From NCBI RefSeq assembly GCF_014168815.1, contig NZ_AP021972.1:1984001-2048000 (forward strand): a stretch of DNA of 64,000 nt. Direction: 5' to 3'. The notes beneath the pieces are model-generated. The model was not told where the DNA came from and ran no database searches. It saw only the letters and a list, made by a program, of their open reading frames with translations. The stretch is from Klebsiella sp. WP3-W18-ESBL-02 (GTDB lineage: Bacteria; Pseudomonadota; Gammaproteobacteria; Enterobacterales; Enterobacteriaceae). Made by a program: the position numbers and the translations under genes. This document shows, in pieces, positions 41,906 to 50,645 of this stretch (its first letter is position 1; each line of letters begins with the position of its first letter).

Positions 41906-43420
41906 ATGCAACAGTCTACCCCTTATCTCTCCTTTCGCGGTATCAGCAAAACGTTCCCCGGCGTTAAGGCCCTGTCCGATATCAGTTTCGACTGCTATAG
42001 CGGGCAGGTGCACGCGCTGATGGGGGAGAACGGCGCCGGAAAGTCGACGCTGTTGAAAATACTCAGCGGTAACTATGCCCCGACGGCGGGCACGCTGGCG
42101 CTGCGCGGCGAAGAGATTTCATTTGTCGATACTACCGCGGCGTTGAACGCGGGTATCGCGATTATTTACCAGGAACTGCATCTCGTCCCGGAAATGACCG
42201 TGGCGGAAAATATTTATCTGGGTCAGTTGCCGAGCCGCGGCGGGATGGTTAACCGCAAGCTGCTGAACTATGAAGCGCGTCTCCAGCTCGAACATCTGGG
42301 GCTGGATATTGACCCGGACACCCCGCTTAAGTATCTGTCTATCGGCCAGTGGCAGATGGTGGAAATTGCTAAGGCGCTGGCGCGTAACGCCAAGGTGATT
42401 GCCTTTGACGAACCGACCAGTTCGCTTTCCGCCCGCGAAATAGACAACCTGTTTCGGGTGATCCGCGAACTGCGTAAAGAGGGGCGAGTCATCATCTATG
42501 TCTCGCACCGCATGGAAGAGATCTTTGCGCTGAGCGACGCTATTACGGTGTTTAAGGACGGCCGCTATGTCTGCACGTTTGACGACATGATGGCGGTCAG
42601 CCATGACCGGCTGGTACAAGCGATGGTCGGGCGCAATATTGGCGACATCTACGGTTGGCAGCCTCGCCCGCACGGGGCAGAGCGGCTGCGTCTTGAACAG
42701 GTGAAAGCGCCGGGCGTGCGTATGCCGATTTCGCTTACGGTCCGCAGCGGCGAGATCGTTGGCCTGTTTGGGCTGGTGGGGGCCGGGCGCAGCGAGTTGA
42801 TGAAGGGGATATTCGGCGGTTCCAGGATCACCGGCGGCGAGATTTACATCGACGGCCAGCGGATAACCATTGATAAACCGGCGCAGGCGATTCGTGCGGG
42901 TATGATGCTGTGCCCGGAAGACCGCAAAGCGGAAGGGATCATCCCGGTGCATTCGGTGCGCGACAATATCAACATCAGCGCCCGCCGCAAGCACATCCAC
43001 GCTGGGTGCCTTATCAACAATGACTGGGAGGCCACCAACGCCGACCACCACATCCAGTCGCTCAATATCAAAACGCCTGGGGCCGAGCAGCTGATTATGA
43101 ACCTTTCCGGGGGCAATCAGCAGAAGGCTATCCTCGGGCGCTGGCTGTCGGAGGAGATGAAAGTGATCCTGCTCGACGAGCCGACGCGCGGCATTGATGT
43201 TGGTGCGAAACACGAAATCTACAACGTGATTTACGCACTGGCGGCTTCTGGCGTGGCGGTGCTGTTTGCTTCCAGCGATCTGCCGGAAGTGCTGGGCGTT
43301 GCCGATCGGATCGTGGTGATGCGCGAAGGGGAGATCGCCGGCGAACTGTTGCATGAGAGCGCCAATGAACAACAGGCGTTAAGCCTGGCTATGCCTAAAG
43401 TCAGTCAGGCGGTCGCCTGA
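41906..43420 (+). CDS. araG: L-arabinose ABC transporter ATPase AraG
   Basis: 504 residues from ATG 41906 (MQQSTPYLSFRGISKTFPG), with GGAGG upstream; same length as E. coli. Two ABC cassettes are fused. The first has Walker A GENGAGKST and signature LSIGQWQMVEIAKAL; the second has the degenerate P-loop GLVGAGRSE and signature LSGGNQQKAILGRWL. A GC-rich inverted repeat (about 41863-41880) lies in the araF-araG gap and may limit downstream expression relative to araF. Confidence 0.97.
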   Translation: MQQSTPYLSFRGISKTFPGVKALSDISFDCYSGQVHALMGENGAGKSTLLKILSGNYAPTAGTLALRGEEISFVDTTAALNAGIAIIYQELHLVPEMTVAENIYLGQLPSRGGMVNRKLLNYEARLQLEHLGLDIDPDTPLKYLSIGQWQMVEIAKALARNAKVIAFDEPTSSLSAREIDNLFRVIRELRKEGRVIIYVSHRMEEIFALSDAITVFKDGRYVCTFDDMMAVSHDRLVQAMVGRNIGDIYGWQPRPHGAERLRLEQVKAPGVRMPISLTVRSGEIVGLFGLVGAGRSELMKGIFGGSRITGGEIYIDGQRITIDKPAQAIRAGMMLCPEDRKAEGIIPVHSVRDNINISARRKHIHAGCLINNDWEATNADHHIQSLNIKTPGAEQLIMNLSGGNQQKAILGRWLSEEMKVILLDEPTRGIDVGAKHEIYNVIYALAASGVAVLFASSDLPEVLGVADRIVVMREGEIAGELLHESANEQQALSLAMPKVSQAVA

Positions 43421-43431
43421 GTAAGGAGATT

Positions 43432-44415
43432 ATGATGTCATCTGTTACAACGCCGGGCGCCCAACGCGCGTCGCTAAGCTTTAGCCGCATCTGGGATCAG
43501 TACGGCATGCTGGTGGTCTTTGCGGCACTTTTCGTCTGCTGTGCGATTTTTGTGCCGAATTTTGCCACCTTTATCAACATGAAGGGCCTGGGGCTGGCGA
43601 TTTCCATGTCCGGGATGGTGGCCTGCGGCATGCTGTTCTGCCTTGCTTCGGGGGATTTTGATTTGTCGGTCGCGTCGGTGATTGCCTGCGCCGGGGTGAC
43701 GACAGCGGTGGTCATTAACATGACCGAAAGCCTGTGGGTCGGCGTCTTTGCCGGGCTGCTGCTGGGGGCCGTGAGTGGATTGGTGAACGGTTTCGTGATT
43801 GCGAAGCTGAAAATTAACGCGCTGATCACCACGCTCGCGACGATGCAAATTGTGCGTGGGCTGGCCTATATTATTTCCGACGGCAAAGCGGTGGGGATTG
43901 AAGACGAACGTTTCTTCACGCTCGGCTACGCCAACTGGCTCGGGCTACCGGCACCTATCTGGCTGACGGTGGGCTGTCTGGTGATTTTTGGTCTGCTGCT
44001 TAATAAAACCACCTTTGGTCGCAACACGCTGGCCATCGGCGGTAACGAAGAAGCGGCGCGGCTGGCCGGGGTTCCGGTGGTACGCACCAAGATTATTATC
44101 TTTGTGCTCTCCGGGCTGGTGTCGGCGGCGGCGGGGATTATTCTGGCCTCACGCATGACCAGCGGCCAGCCGATGACCTCAATAGGCTATGAGCTGATCG
44201 TCATTTCCGCCTGCGTGCTGGGCGGCGTATCGCTGAAAGGGGGGATTGGTAAAATCTCTTACGTGGTGGCCGGGATTTTAATTCTGGGCACCGTGGAGAA
44301 TGCGATGAACCTGCTGAACATTTCGCCGTTCTCACAGTACGTGGTGCGTGGTCTGATTCTGCTGGCAGCGGTGATTTTCGACCGTTACAAGCAGAAGGCT
44401 AAGCGGACCGTATAG
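43432..44415 (+). CDS. araH: L-arabinose ABC transporter permease AraH
   Basis: 327 residues, RbsC-type sugar permease with about eight to ten membrane segments. FLASGDFDLSVAS-type motif (here CLASGDFDLSVASVIA) and GGNEEAARLAGVPVVRTKI (ATPase contact loop) are conserved. Two adjacent ATGs open the gene with AAGGAG upstream. It completes araFGH. In E. coli otsBA follows; here it is absent and uspC comes next, convergent. Confidence 0.97.
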   Translation: MMSSVTTPGAQRASLSFSRIWDQYGMLVVFAALFVCCAIFVPNFATFINMKGLGLAISMSGMVACGMLFCLASGDFDLSVASVIACAGVTTAVVINMTESLWVGVFAGLLLGAVSGLVNGFVIAKLKINALITTLATMQIVRGLAYIISDGKAVGIEDERFFTLGYANWLGLPAPIWLTVGCLVIFGLLLNKTTFGRNTLAIGGNEEAARLAGVPVVRTKIIIFVLSGLVSAAAGIILASRMTSGQPMTSIGYELIVISACVLGGVSLKGGIGKISYVVAGILILGTVENAMNLLNISPFSQYVVRGLILLAAVIFDRYKQKAKRTV

Positions 44416-44509
44416 CGTTCACTCCCGTCACGATGGGGTATGACAGATGCCGGTGATGTCCCTGCATGCGGCGCTGTTGTACCCCGTCGGCGGCGAGAAG
44501 TTTGATTTG

Positions 44510-44929
44510 TTACAGTGTCACCAATAAGACATCTACGCCGCTGTTACCCACGATGCTTTTTGCCGCGCAGGTGGCGCGTGAAAAGAAACTTTGGTTATGG
44601 TTCCCGCAGATAACCAGGTCAACCTGGTGCTTTTTGCTGAATGCGCTAATGTGCTCACCAAGCTCACCCGATGCAATTTGCGCTTTCCAGATAGGGTAAT
44701 CAACGGCCTCGGCAAGACTGCGCAAAAAATGCTGGGTCTCTTCCTGCATCAGCTCGCGCAGGCTTTCCAGCATCGGCGCAGCTAGCTGATTATACATTTC
44801 CGGGTCGGTGGCCAGGGTTATCAGACTCACGCGGGCCTGGGTCGGCCGGGCGATATCCACCGCTTTGCGAAGCAGGGCGTGGCTTTCCGGGGTTGGCGCC
44901 ACGGCAACCAAAAGATGTGAGTAAGCCAT
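44510..44929 (-). CDS. uspC: Universal stress protein UspC
   Basis: 139 residues from ATG 44929 (MAYSHLLVAVAPTPES) with AAGGAGG four bases upstream. An in-frame upstream codon would add 23 unrelated residues. UspA-fold elements include LVAVA, ITLATDPEMYNQLAAPMLESLRELM and VDLVICGNHNQSFFSRATCAAKSIV. E. coli UspC supports motility-linked functions and osmotic stress signalling through KdpD. It lies divergent from flhDC as in E. coli. Confidence 0.94.
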   Translation of the reverse strand: MAYSHLLVAVAPTPESHALLRKAVDIARPTQARVSLITLATDPEMYNQLAAPMLESLRELMQEETQHFLRSLAEAVDYPIWKAQIASGELGEHISAFSKKHQVDLVICGNHNQSFFSRATCAAKSIVGNSGVDVLLVTL

Positions 44930-45433
44930 CAGACCTCCTTGCTCGAATAATACGCACTCTCTTCTTAATCTCTTACTCTTTTTGCCTGACCCTCGCAAGT
45001 GATATAGCGAATACTTATGACGATATATTAACCAAATACATTAGCATTCTTTATGCTAATTATTGATTAAAAGCTACGCAGTTTCTATCCGCGTCACGTG
45101 ATGTTTTATGTAATCAATATGGTTATTTAATATTTTATTTTTGCTGAAACAATGTTAACTAAAGGTAAATTACATGCAAATGAATATGCTGCAAATGATT
45201 TATTGTTTCAATTTATTGAATTTACGATGAATTTTGTATATCGAATGAAACTATGATCTGTGATAATTCTTTCGTCATTGGCTCGCGTAAAGTTGCCCGT
45301 CCCCTGCGGTTGTTTAATAGTTGGGGTGAATGAATATCCATCAATCAGGAATAAAACAGCGTTTTAATTGGTTAATTATTGTTCAAAATACAACAATGAC
45401 TGATGGATAGAGAATAAAAATAGGCTTTGATTT

Positions 45434-45449
45434 TGTGATGCGGATCACA
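45434..45449 (+). promoter_or_regulatory. CRP binding site of flhDC
   Basis: TGTGA-TGCGGA-TCACA matches all ten core positions of the CRP consensus. Its centre is about 72 bases before the proposed start point near 45513, the same placement as in E. coli flhDC, where CRP activates motility. Confidence 0.9.
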
Positions 45450-45477
45450 TAAATTTCACATTAACAGTGAAGTAACA

Positions 45478-45506
45478 TTGTATGTGTCACATCTGGCGAG
45501 TAAAGT
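45478..45506 (+). promoter_or_regulatory. Sigma-70 promoter of flhDC
   Basis: TTGTAT, 17 bases, TAAAGT. The inferred start near 45513 gives a leader of about 200 bases, close to the 198-base leader of E. coli flhDC, which is bound by CsrA and several sRNAs. Confidence 0.65.
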
Positions 45507-45516
45507 TGCGTCGAAT

Positions 45517-45530
45517 TAGGAAAAATCTTA
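45517..45530 (+). promoter_or_regulatory. RcsAB box of flhDC
   Basis: TAGGAAAAATCTTA fits the RcsAB recognition motif and has the sequence described for the E. coli flhDC box. It lies just downstream of the inferred transcription start, where binding represses motility during envelope stress. Confidence 0.85.
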
Positions 45531-45719
45531 GTAAATTGTAAGAAATGTTTAGATGTGTCGGGCCATGCGGTCAGAACGTTACCCGGCAACGAGACAGAAG
45601 ATTCACCTAATCGGCTATGCATTTCGACCGATTTTTTTTTATCGGGCCTTGCCCGACGACATCACGGGGTATGCGGATTGTCCGCATAAAGTACTAATTG
45701 GTTATTCGGGATGGGGAAA

Positions 45720-46070
45720 ATGCATACATCCGAGTTGCTAAAGCACATCTATGACATCAACTTGTCTTATTTGCTCCTTGCACAGCGTTTGATCGGTCAG
45801 GATAAGGCTTCAGCCATGTTCCGCCTCGGTATTAACGAGGATATGGCGAAAGTCCTCGGGGAACTGACGCTCCCCCAGATGGTGAAGCTGGCCGAAACAA
45901 ATCAATTGGTCTGCCAGTTCCGTTTTGATGATTCCCAGACCATCACCCGCCTGACGCAAGAATCACGCGTTGACGATTTACAGCAAATCCATACCGGTAT
46001 TCTGCTGTCCACCCGACTGCTGAATCAGGCCAGTAACTCAGGCGAACCTGCCCGTAAGAAAAGGGCCTGA
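45720..46070 (+). CDS. flhD: Flagellar master regulator subunit FlhD
   Basis: 116 residues from ATG 45720 (MHTSELLKHIYDINLSYLLLAQRLI). An ATG three codons upstream has no room for a ribosome-binding site, whereas GGATGGGG precedes 45720. FlhD is an all-helical dimer that joins FlhC as FlhD4C2 to activate class 2 flagellar promoters. Divergence from E. coli is greatest at residues 40-50 (EDMAKVLGE) and the C-terminal tail. Confidence 0.97.
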   Translation: MHTSELLKHIYDINLSYLLLAQRLIGQDKASAMFRLGINEDMAKVLGELTLPQMVKLAETNQLVCQFRFDDSQTITRLTQESRVDDLQQIHTGILLSTRLLNQASNSGEPARKKRA

Positions 46071-46072
46071 CG

Positions 46073-46651
46073 ATGAGCGAAAAAAGCATTGTTCAGGAAG
46101 CCCGCGATATTCAGCTTGCGATGGAGCTGATTACTCTGGGCGCTCGTTTGCAGATGCTGGAAAGCGAAACTCAGCTCAGCCGTGGTCGGCTGATTAAGCT
46201 CTATAAAGAACTTCGCGGCAGCCCGCCGCCGAAGGGAATGCTACCGTTTTCCACGGACTGGTTTATGACATGGGAGCAAAATATCCACTCTTCCATGTTC
46301 TGCAATGCCTGGCAGTTCTTACTCAAAAGTGGGCAATGTTCTGGCGTTGACGCCGTGATCAAAGCCTACCGTCTGTATCTTGAGCAGTGCCCGCAACAGG
46401 ATGCCGGGCCGCTGCTGGCCCTGACGCGCGCGTGGACGTTAGTTCGCTTCGTGGAAAGCGGCATGCTCGAACTCTCCAGCTGCCATTCCTGCGGCGGTAA
46501 CTTCATTACCCACGCTCATCAGCCCGTTGGCAGCTTTGTATGCAGCTTGTGCCAGCCGCCATCTCGTGCCGTAAAAAGACGTAAACTTTCCGAGGATCTT
46601 GCCGATAGTAATCCACAACTGCTGGATGAACAGATAGGGCAAGCTGTTTAA
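46073..46651 (+). CDS. flhC: Flagellar master regulator subunit FlhC
   Basis: 192 residues, as in E. coli, starting 2 bases after the flhD stop. The zinc site is CHSCGG plus CSLC (residues about 137-160), in the DNA-contacting part of the FlhD4C2 complex. Segments SPPPKGMLPFSTDWFMTWEQNIHSSMF are unchanged. Its 3' end carries a sigma-28 promoter for the next operon. Confidence 0.98.
   Translation: MSEKSIVQEARDIQLAMELITLGARLQMLESETQLSRGRLIKLYKELRGSPPPKGMLPFSTDWFMTWEQNIHSSMFCNAWQFLLKSGQCSGVDAVIKAYRLYLEQCPQQDAGPLLALTRAWTLVRFVESGMLELSSCHSCGGNFITHAHQPVGSFVCSLCQPPSRAVKRRKLSEDLADSNPQLLDEQIGQAV
46582..46608 (+). promoter_or_regulatory. Sigma-28 promoter for motAB-cheAW, inside flhC
   Basis: TAAACTTT, 11 bases, GCCGATAG matches the sigma-28 consensus at 14 of 16 positions. 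It lies within the last 25 codons of flhC, about 165 bases before motA. No other sigma-28-like site is visible in the flhC-motA gap. Confidence 0.85.
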
Positions 46652-46678
46652 CCTCACACGGTGTGGACAAAACACTCC

Positions 46679-46708
46679 AGCAGCGGCCTTAGGGCCGCTG
46701 CTTTTTTT
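46679..46708 (+). terminator. Terminator after flhDC
   Basis: A 10-bp stem AGCAGCGGCC / GGCCGCTGCT with a TTAG loop and eight Ts or so. It lies between the sigma-28 promoter in flhC and motA, so it could also act on the mot-che transcript. Confidence 0.9.
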
Positions 46709-46773
46709 TACCCGTGCGTGGGTGACATTGCTCATCTGTCTCCTCTCTTAGTCAACAGTGGAAGGATGATAGC

Positions 46774-47667
46774 GTGCTTATCTTAATAGGTTACCTGGTT
46801 GTTTTGGGGACAGTTTTCGGCGGCTACATGATGACCGGCGGACACCTTGGAGCACTGTATCAACCGGCCGAGCTGGTTATTATCGGCGGGGCAGGGGTTG
46901 GCGCTTTTATCGTGGGCAACAACGGCAAGGCTATCAAAGGCACGTTGAAAGCGCTGCCTTTGCTGTTCCGTCGCTCGAAATACACCAAAACGATGTATAT
47001 GGATTTGCTGGCGCTGCTGTATCGCCTGATGGCGAAGTCGCGTCAGCAGGGGATGTTCTCGCTCGAGCGTGATATTGAGAACCCGAAAGAGAGCGAAATT
47101 TTTGCCAGCTATCCGCGCATTCTCGCCGACACGGTGATGCTGGAATTTATCGTCGATTATCTGCGCCTGATCATCAGCGGCAACATGAACACCTTCGAAA
47201 TTGAAGCGCTGATGGATGAAGAGATTGAAACCCATGAAAGCGAAAGCGAAGTGCCGGCCAACAGCCTGGCGCTGGTGGGCGACTCACTGCCGGCATTCGG
47301 CATCGTGGCGGCGGTTATGGGGGTAGTGCACGCATTAGGTTCTGCCGACCGTCCGGCGGCGGAGCTGGGGGCGCTGATTGCCCACGCGATGGTCGGTACC
47401 TTCCTCGGGATCCTGTTGGCCTACGGTTTTGTCTCGCCGCTGGCCAGCGTGCTGCGCCAGAAGAGCGCGGAAACCACCAAAATGATGCAGTGCGTGAAAA
47501 TTACGCTGCTGTCGAATCTGAACGGCTATGCACCGCCGATCGCCGTTGAGTTCGGTCGTAAAACGCTCTACACCAGCGAACGTCCGTCGTTTATTGAGCT
47601 TGAAGAACACGTCCGCGCGGTGCGCAACCCGGCGGGGCAACAGCAAACGACCACCGAGGACGCATGA
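46774..47667 (+). CDS. motA: Flagellar stator protein MotA
   Basis: 297 residues from GTG 46774 (E. coli also uses GTG; 295 residues). Four membrane segments, with MLILIGYLVVLGTVFGGYMMTGG first. The cytoplasmic loop holds RLMAKSRQQGMFSLERDIENPKESEIF with the charged torque residues. The third helix contains GDSLPAFGIVAAVMGVVHALG, with the conserved prolines. AAGGAT precedes the start. It forms the proton channel with MotB, whose gene overlaps by 4 bases. Confidence 0.98.
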   Translation: MLILIGYLVVLGTVFGGYMMTGGHLGALYQPAELVIIGGAGVGAFIVGNNGKAIKGTLKALPLLFRRSKYTKTMYMDLLALLYRLMAKSRQQGMFSLERDIENPKESEIFASYPRILADTVMLEFIVDYLRLIISGNMNTFEIEALMDEEIETHESESEVPANSLALVGDSLPAFGIVAAVMGVVHALGSADRPAAELGALIAHAMVGTFLGILLAYGFVSPLASVLRQKSAETTKMMQCVKITLLSNLNGYAPPIAVEFGRKTLYTSERPSFIELEEHVRAVRNPAGQQQTTTEDA

Positions 47668-48590
47668 AGAACCAATCGCATCCGATTGTCGTCGTCAAAC
47701 GGCGCAAACATAAATCTCACGGCAGCGCCCACGGCTCGTGGAAAATTGCCTATGCCGATTTTATGACGGCGATGATGGCGTTTTTTCTGGTGATGTGGCT
47801 GATTTCCATCTCCAGCCCGAAAGAGCTGATTCAGATAGCCGAATACTTCCGTACGCCGCTGGCAACCGCCATCACCGGCGGTCAGCGGATGGCCAGCAGC
47901 GACAGCCCGATTCCCGGCGGCGGTGATGATGTCACCCAGCAGCAGGGCGAGGTGCACAAGCAGCCAACGATTGATGATCTGAAAAAACGCATGGAAACCA
48001 ACCGGCTGAAGCGCATACGCGGCGAGCTGGACCAGCTTATTGAAGCCGATCCGAAGCTGCGCGCGCTGCGCCCGCATCTGAAGATCGATCTCGTGCAGGA
48101 GGGGCTGCGAATTCAGATTATCGACAGCCAGAACCGGCCGATGTTTAAAACCGGCAGCGCAGAGGTAGAACCGTATATGCGCGATATCCTGCGGGCGATT
48201 GCGCCAGTACTGAATGAAATTCCCAATAAAGTCAGCCTCTCCGGGCATACGGATGATTATCCGTATGCCACCGGCGAACGGGGCTACAGCAACTGGGAGC
48301 TGTCGGCGGATCGCGCCAACGCGTCGCGTCGCGAGCTGGTTGCCGGCGGGCTGGATGACGGCAAAGTCTTACGCGTCATCGGGATGTCTAACTCGATGCG
48401 CCTATCAGAGCACGGCGGCAACGATGCGATTAACCGTCGCATCAGCCTGCTGGTGCTCAATAACCAGGCTGAGCAGGCCATTCTCCATGAGAATGCCGAG
48501 AGCCAGAATGAACCCTTAAGCGTTTTACAGCCGCCGACAAACTCGTCACCGGCGGCCGGTACGACGACGCCACAACCCGACTCGAGGTGA
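47664..48590 (+). CDS. motB: Flagellar stator protein MotB
   Basis: 308 residues, as in E. coli. The single membrane helix follows the proton-binding D32 (WKIAYADFMTAMMAFFLVMWL). The C-terminal OmpA-like peptidoglycan-binding domain (about 150-270) has LSGHTDDYPYATGERGYSNWELSADRANASRREL. It anchors the stator to the cell wall. It starts within the motA stop and precedes cheA by 4 bases. Confidence 0.98.
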   Translation: MKNQSHPIVVVKRRKHKSHGSAHGSWKIAYADFMTAMMAFFLVMWLISISSPKELIQIAEYFRTPLATAITGGQRMASSDSPIPGGGDDVTQQQGEVHKQPTIDDLKKRMETNRLKRIRGELDQLIEADPKLRALRPHLKIDLVQEGLRIQIIDSQNRPMFKTGSAEVEPYMRDILRAIAPVLNEIPNKVSLSGHTDDYPYATGERGYSNWELSADRANASRRELVAGGLDDGKVLRVIGMSNSMRLSEHGGNDAINRRISLLVLNNQAEQAILHENAESQNEPLSVLQPPTNSSPAAGTTTPQPDSR

Positions 48591-48594
48591 TAGC

Positions 48595-50622
48595 GTGAGC
48601 ATGGATATCAGCGATTTTTATCAAACATTTTTTGATGAGGCCGACGAGCTGTTGGCCGACATGGAACAGCATCTGCTGGATCTGGTGGTGGATGACCCTG
48701 ACGCTGAACAGCTGAATGCCATTTTCCGCGCAGCGCACTCCATCAAGGGTGGCGCGGGGACCTTTGGCTTTTCCGTTCTTCAGGAAACCACTCACCTGAT
48801 GGAGAACCTGCTGGATGACGCCCGTCGCGGGGAAATGAAGCTCAGCACCGATATTATCAACCTGTTTTTGGAAACCAAAGATATTATGCAGGAACAGCTC
48901 GACGCCTATAAAAGCTCCACCGATCCGGATGCAGCCAGCTTCGAATACATCTGCAATGCGCTGCGTCAGCTGGCGCTTGAGGCAAAAGGCGAAAGCGTTC
49001 CGCCGGTGGCCGGCAGCGCCCATTTGAGCGTGGTCGACAATCACGTGCAGGAAGAAGAGGCCGTGATTGAGGCCGCCGATGCCGCGGGGAAAACGCAGAT
49101 TACGCTTTCCCGTCTGAAGGCCGGTGAGCCGGATATGCTGGAAGAGGAGTTGGGGAACCTGGCGACCCTAAGCCAGGTGCAAAAAACGGCCGACTCTCTG
49201 ACCGCGGTGCTCGATAGCAGCGTAGATCCGGACGATATCGTCGCGGTGCTGTGCTTCGTCATTGAAGCCGATCAAATAGCCTTCAGCACCGTCTCGACGC
49301 CCGAAGCGGTCGTGCCCGCGACGCCGCCGGCGGTAGACGCGGTGGCGCCTGCGCGAGTGGCCGCTGCGCCCGTGGCGCTGGTATCCGCCGCCGCACCGCG
49401 GGTTGAGCGTGAAAAACCGGCTGCGCGCAGCAGCGAGTCAACCAGCATTCGCGTGGCGGTTGAAAAGGTTGATCAGCTGATTAACCTGGTGGGTGAGCTG
49501 GTCATTACCCAGTCGATGCTGGCCCAGCGTTCCAACGCGCTCGATCCGGTTTCACACGGTGATCTGATCACCAGCATGGGGCAGCTTCAGCGCAACGCGC
49601 GCGATCTGCAAGAGTCGGTGATGTCTATCCGCATGATGCCGATGGAGTATGTGTTCAGCCGCTTCCCGCGCCTGGTGCGCGATCTGGCCGGCAAACTCGG
49701 CAAGCAGGTAGAGCTGACGCTGATGGGCAGCTCTACCGAACTCGATAAGAGTCTGATTGAACGCATTATCGATCCGTTAACCCACCTGGTTCGTAACAGC
49801 CTCGACCACGGTATTGAACTGCCGGAAACGCGGCTGGCGGCGGGAAAATCCGCCGTGGGCAACCTGATTCTTTCCGCCGAACATCAGGGCGGTAATATTT
49901 GCATCGAAGTCACCGACGACGGCGCGGGGCTGAACCGCGAACGTATTCTGGCCAAAGCGCTGTCGCAGGGGATGGCGGTCAGCGAGAGCATGACCGATGA
50001 AGAAGTCGGCATGCTGATTTTCGCGCCGGGCTTCTCAACCGCTGAGCAGGTAACCGACGTCTCCGGGCGCGGCGTTGGCATGGACGTGGTGAAGCGAAAT
50101 ATCCAGGAGATGGGCGGCCACGTTGAAATTAAGTCTAAACAGGGCGCAGGCACCACCATCCGCATTTTGCTGCCGCTGACGCTGGCGATCCTCGATGGCA
50201 TGTCGGTGAAGGTCAACGAAGAGGTGTTTATCCTGCCGCTCAATGCGGTGATGGAGTCGCTGCAGCCGCGCGAAGAGGATCTGCACCCGCTGGCGGGCGG
50301 TGAGCGAGTGCTGGAAGTGCGCGGTGAATACCTGCCGCTGGTTGAACTGTGGAAAGCCTTCGATGTGCAGGGGGCGAAAACCGAAGCCACGCAGGGGATT
50401 GTGGTCATCCTGCAAAGCGCGGGCCGCCGCTATGCGCTGCTGGTCGATCAGCTGATTGGTCAGCATCAGGTGGTGGTGAAAAACCTGGAAAGCAACTATC
50501 GCAAAGTGCCGGGCATTTCGGCGGCGACCATTCTTGGCGACGGTAGCGTCGCGCTGATTGTTGACGTCTCGGCACTGCAGGGACTGAATCGTGATAAACG
50601 TCTGGCGAACACAGCCGCCTGA
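48595..50622 (+). CDS. cheA: Chemotaxis histidine kinase CheA
   Basis: 675 residues from GTG 48595; E. coli has 654. P1 carries phospho-acceptor H48 (FRAAHSIKGGAG). P2 for CheY/CheB binding lies at about 160-235. The P2-P3 linker is Ala/Pro/Val-rich (about 240-285) and accounts for most of the extra length. P3 dimerisation follows, then P4 with N box HLVRNSLDHGIE and G boxes DDGAGLNRERI and GRGVGMDVVKRNI, and the CheW-like P5. Met98 in DIMQEQL is where the short form CheA-S starts in E. coli. It phosphorylates CheY and CheB. Confidence 0.98.
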   Translation: MSMDISDFYQTFFDEADELLADMEQHLLDLVVDDPDAEQLNAIFRAAHSIKGGAGTFGFSVLQETTHLMENLLDDARRGEMKLSTDIINLFLETKDIMQEQLDAYKSSTDPDAASFEYICNALRQLALEAKGESVPPVAGSAHLSVVDNHVQEEEAVIEAADAAGKTQITLSRLKAGEPDMLEEELGNLATLSQVQKTADSLTAVLDSSVDPDDIVAVLCFVIEADQIAFSTVSTPEAVVPATPPAVDAVAPARVAAAPVALVSAAAPRVEREKPAARSSESTSIRVAVEKVDQLINLVGELVITQSMLAQRSNALDPVSHGDLITSMGQLQRNARDLQESVMSIRMMPMEYVFSRFPRLVRDLAGKLGKQVELTLMGSSTELDKSLIERIIDPLTHLVRNSLDHGIELPETRLAAGKSAVGNLILSAEHQGGNICIEVTDDGAGLNRERILAKALSQGMAVSESMTDEEVGMLIFAPGFSTAEQVTDVSGRGVGMDVVKRNIQEMGGHVEIKSKQGAGTTIRILLPLTLAILDGMSVKVNEEVFILPLNAVMESLQPREEDLHPLAGGERVLEVRGEYLPLVELWKAFDVQGAKTEATQGIVVILQSAGRRYALLVDQLIGQHQVVVKNLESNYRKVPGISAATILGDGSVALIVDVSALQGLNRDKRLANTAA

Positions 50623-50645
50623 AACGCAGAGAAAAGGTAGAAAAC

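Larger units (their letters stand above)
44930..45719. promoter_or_regulatory. Long flhDC upstream control region and leader
   Basis: About 790 bases of AT-rich DNA without a credible gene. It contains a perfect CRP site, a sigma-70 promoter and an RcsAB box, each listed separately, and a transcribed leader of about 200 bases. An 8-bp inverted repeat ATTAGCAT / ATGCTAAT lies at 45040-45060. No insertion sequence is present, unlike in highly motile E. coli K-12 variants. Confidence 0.7.

Noticed and set aside
42119..43372. 417-codon frame antisense to araG
   Set aside because: Shadow of the GC-rich araG coding strand; His/Asp/Arg-rich translation typical of antisense frames and no start signals.
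45553..45741. 62-codon rightward frame in the flhDC leader
   Set aside because: Lies in the known regulated leader position, overlaps the flhD start and lacks a ribosome-binding site; likely chance.
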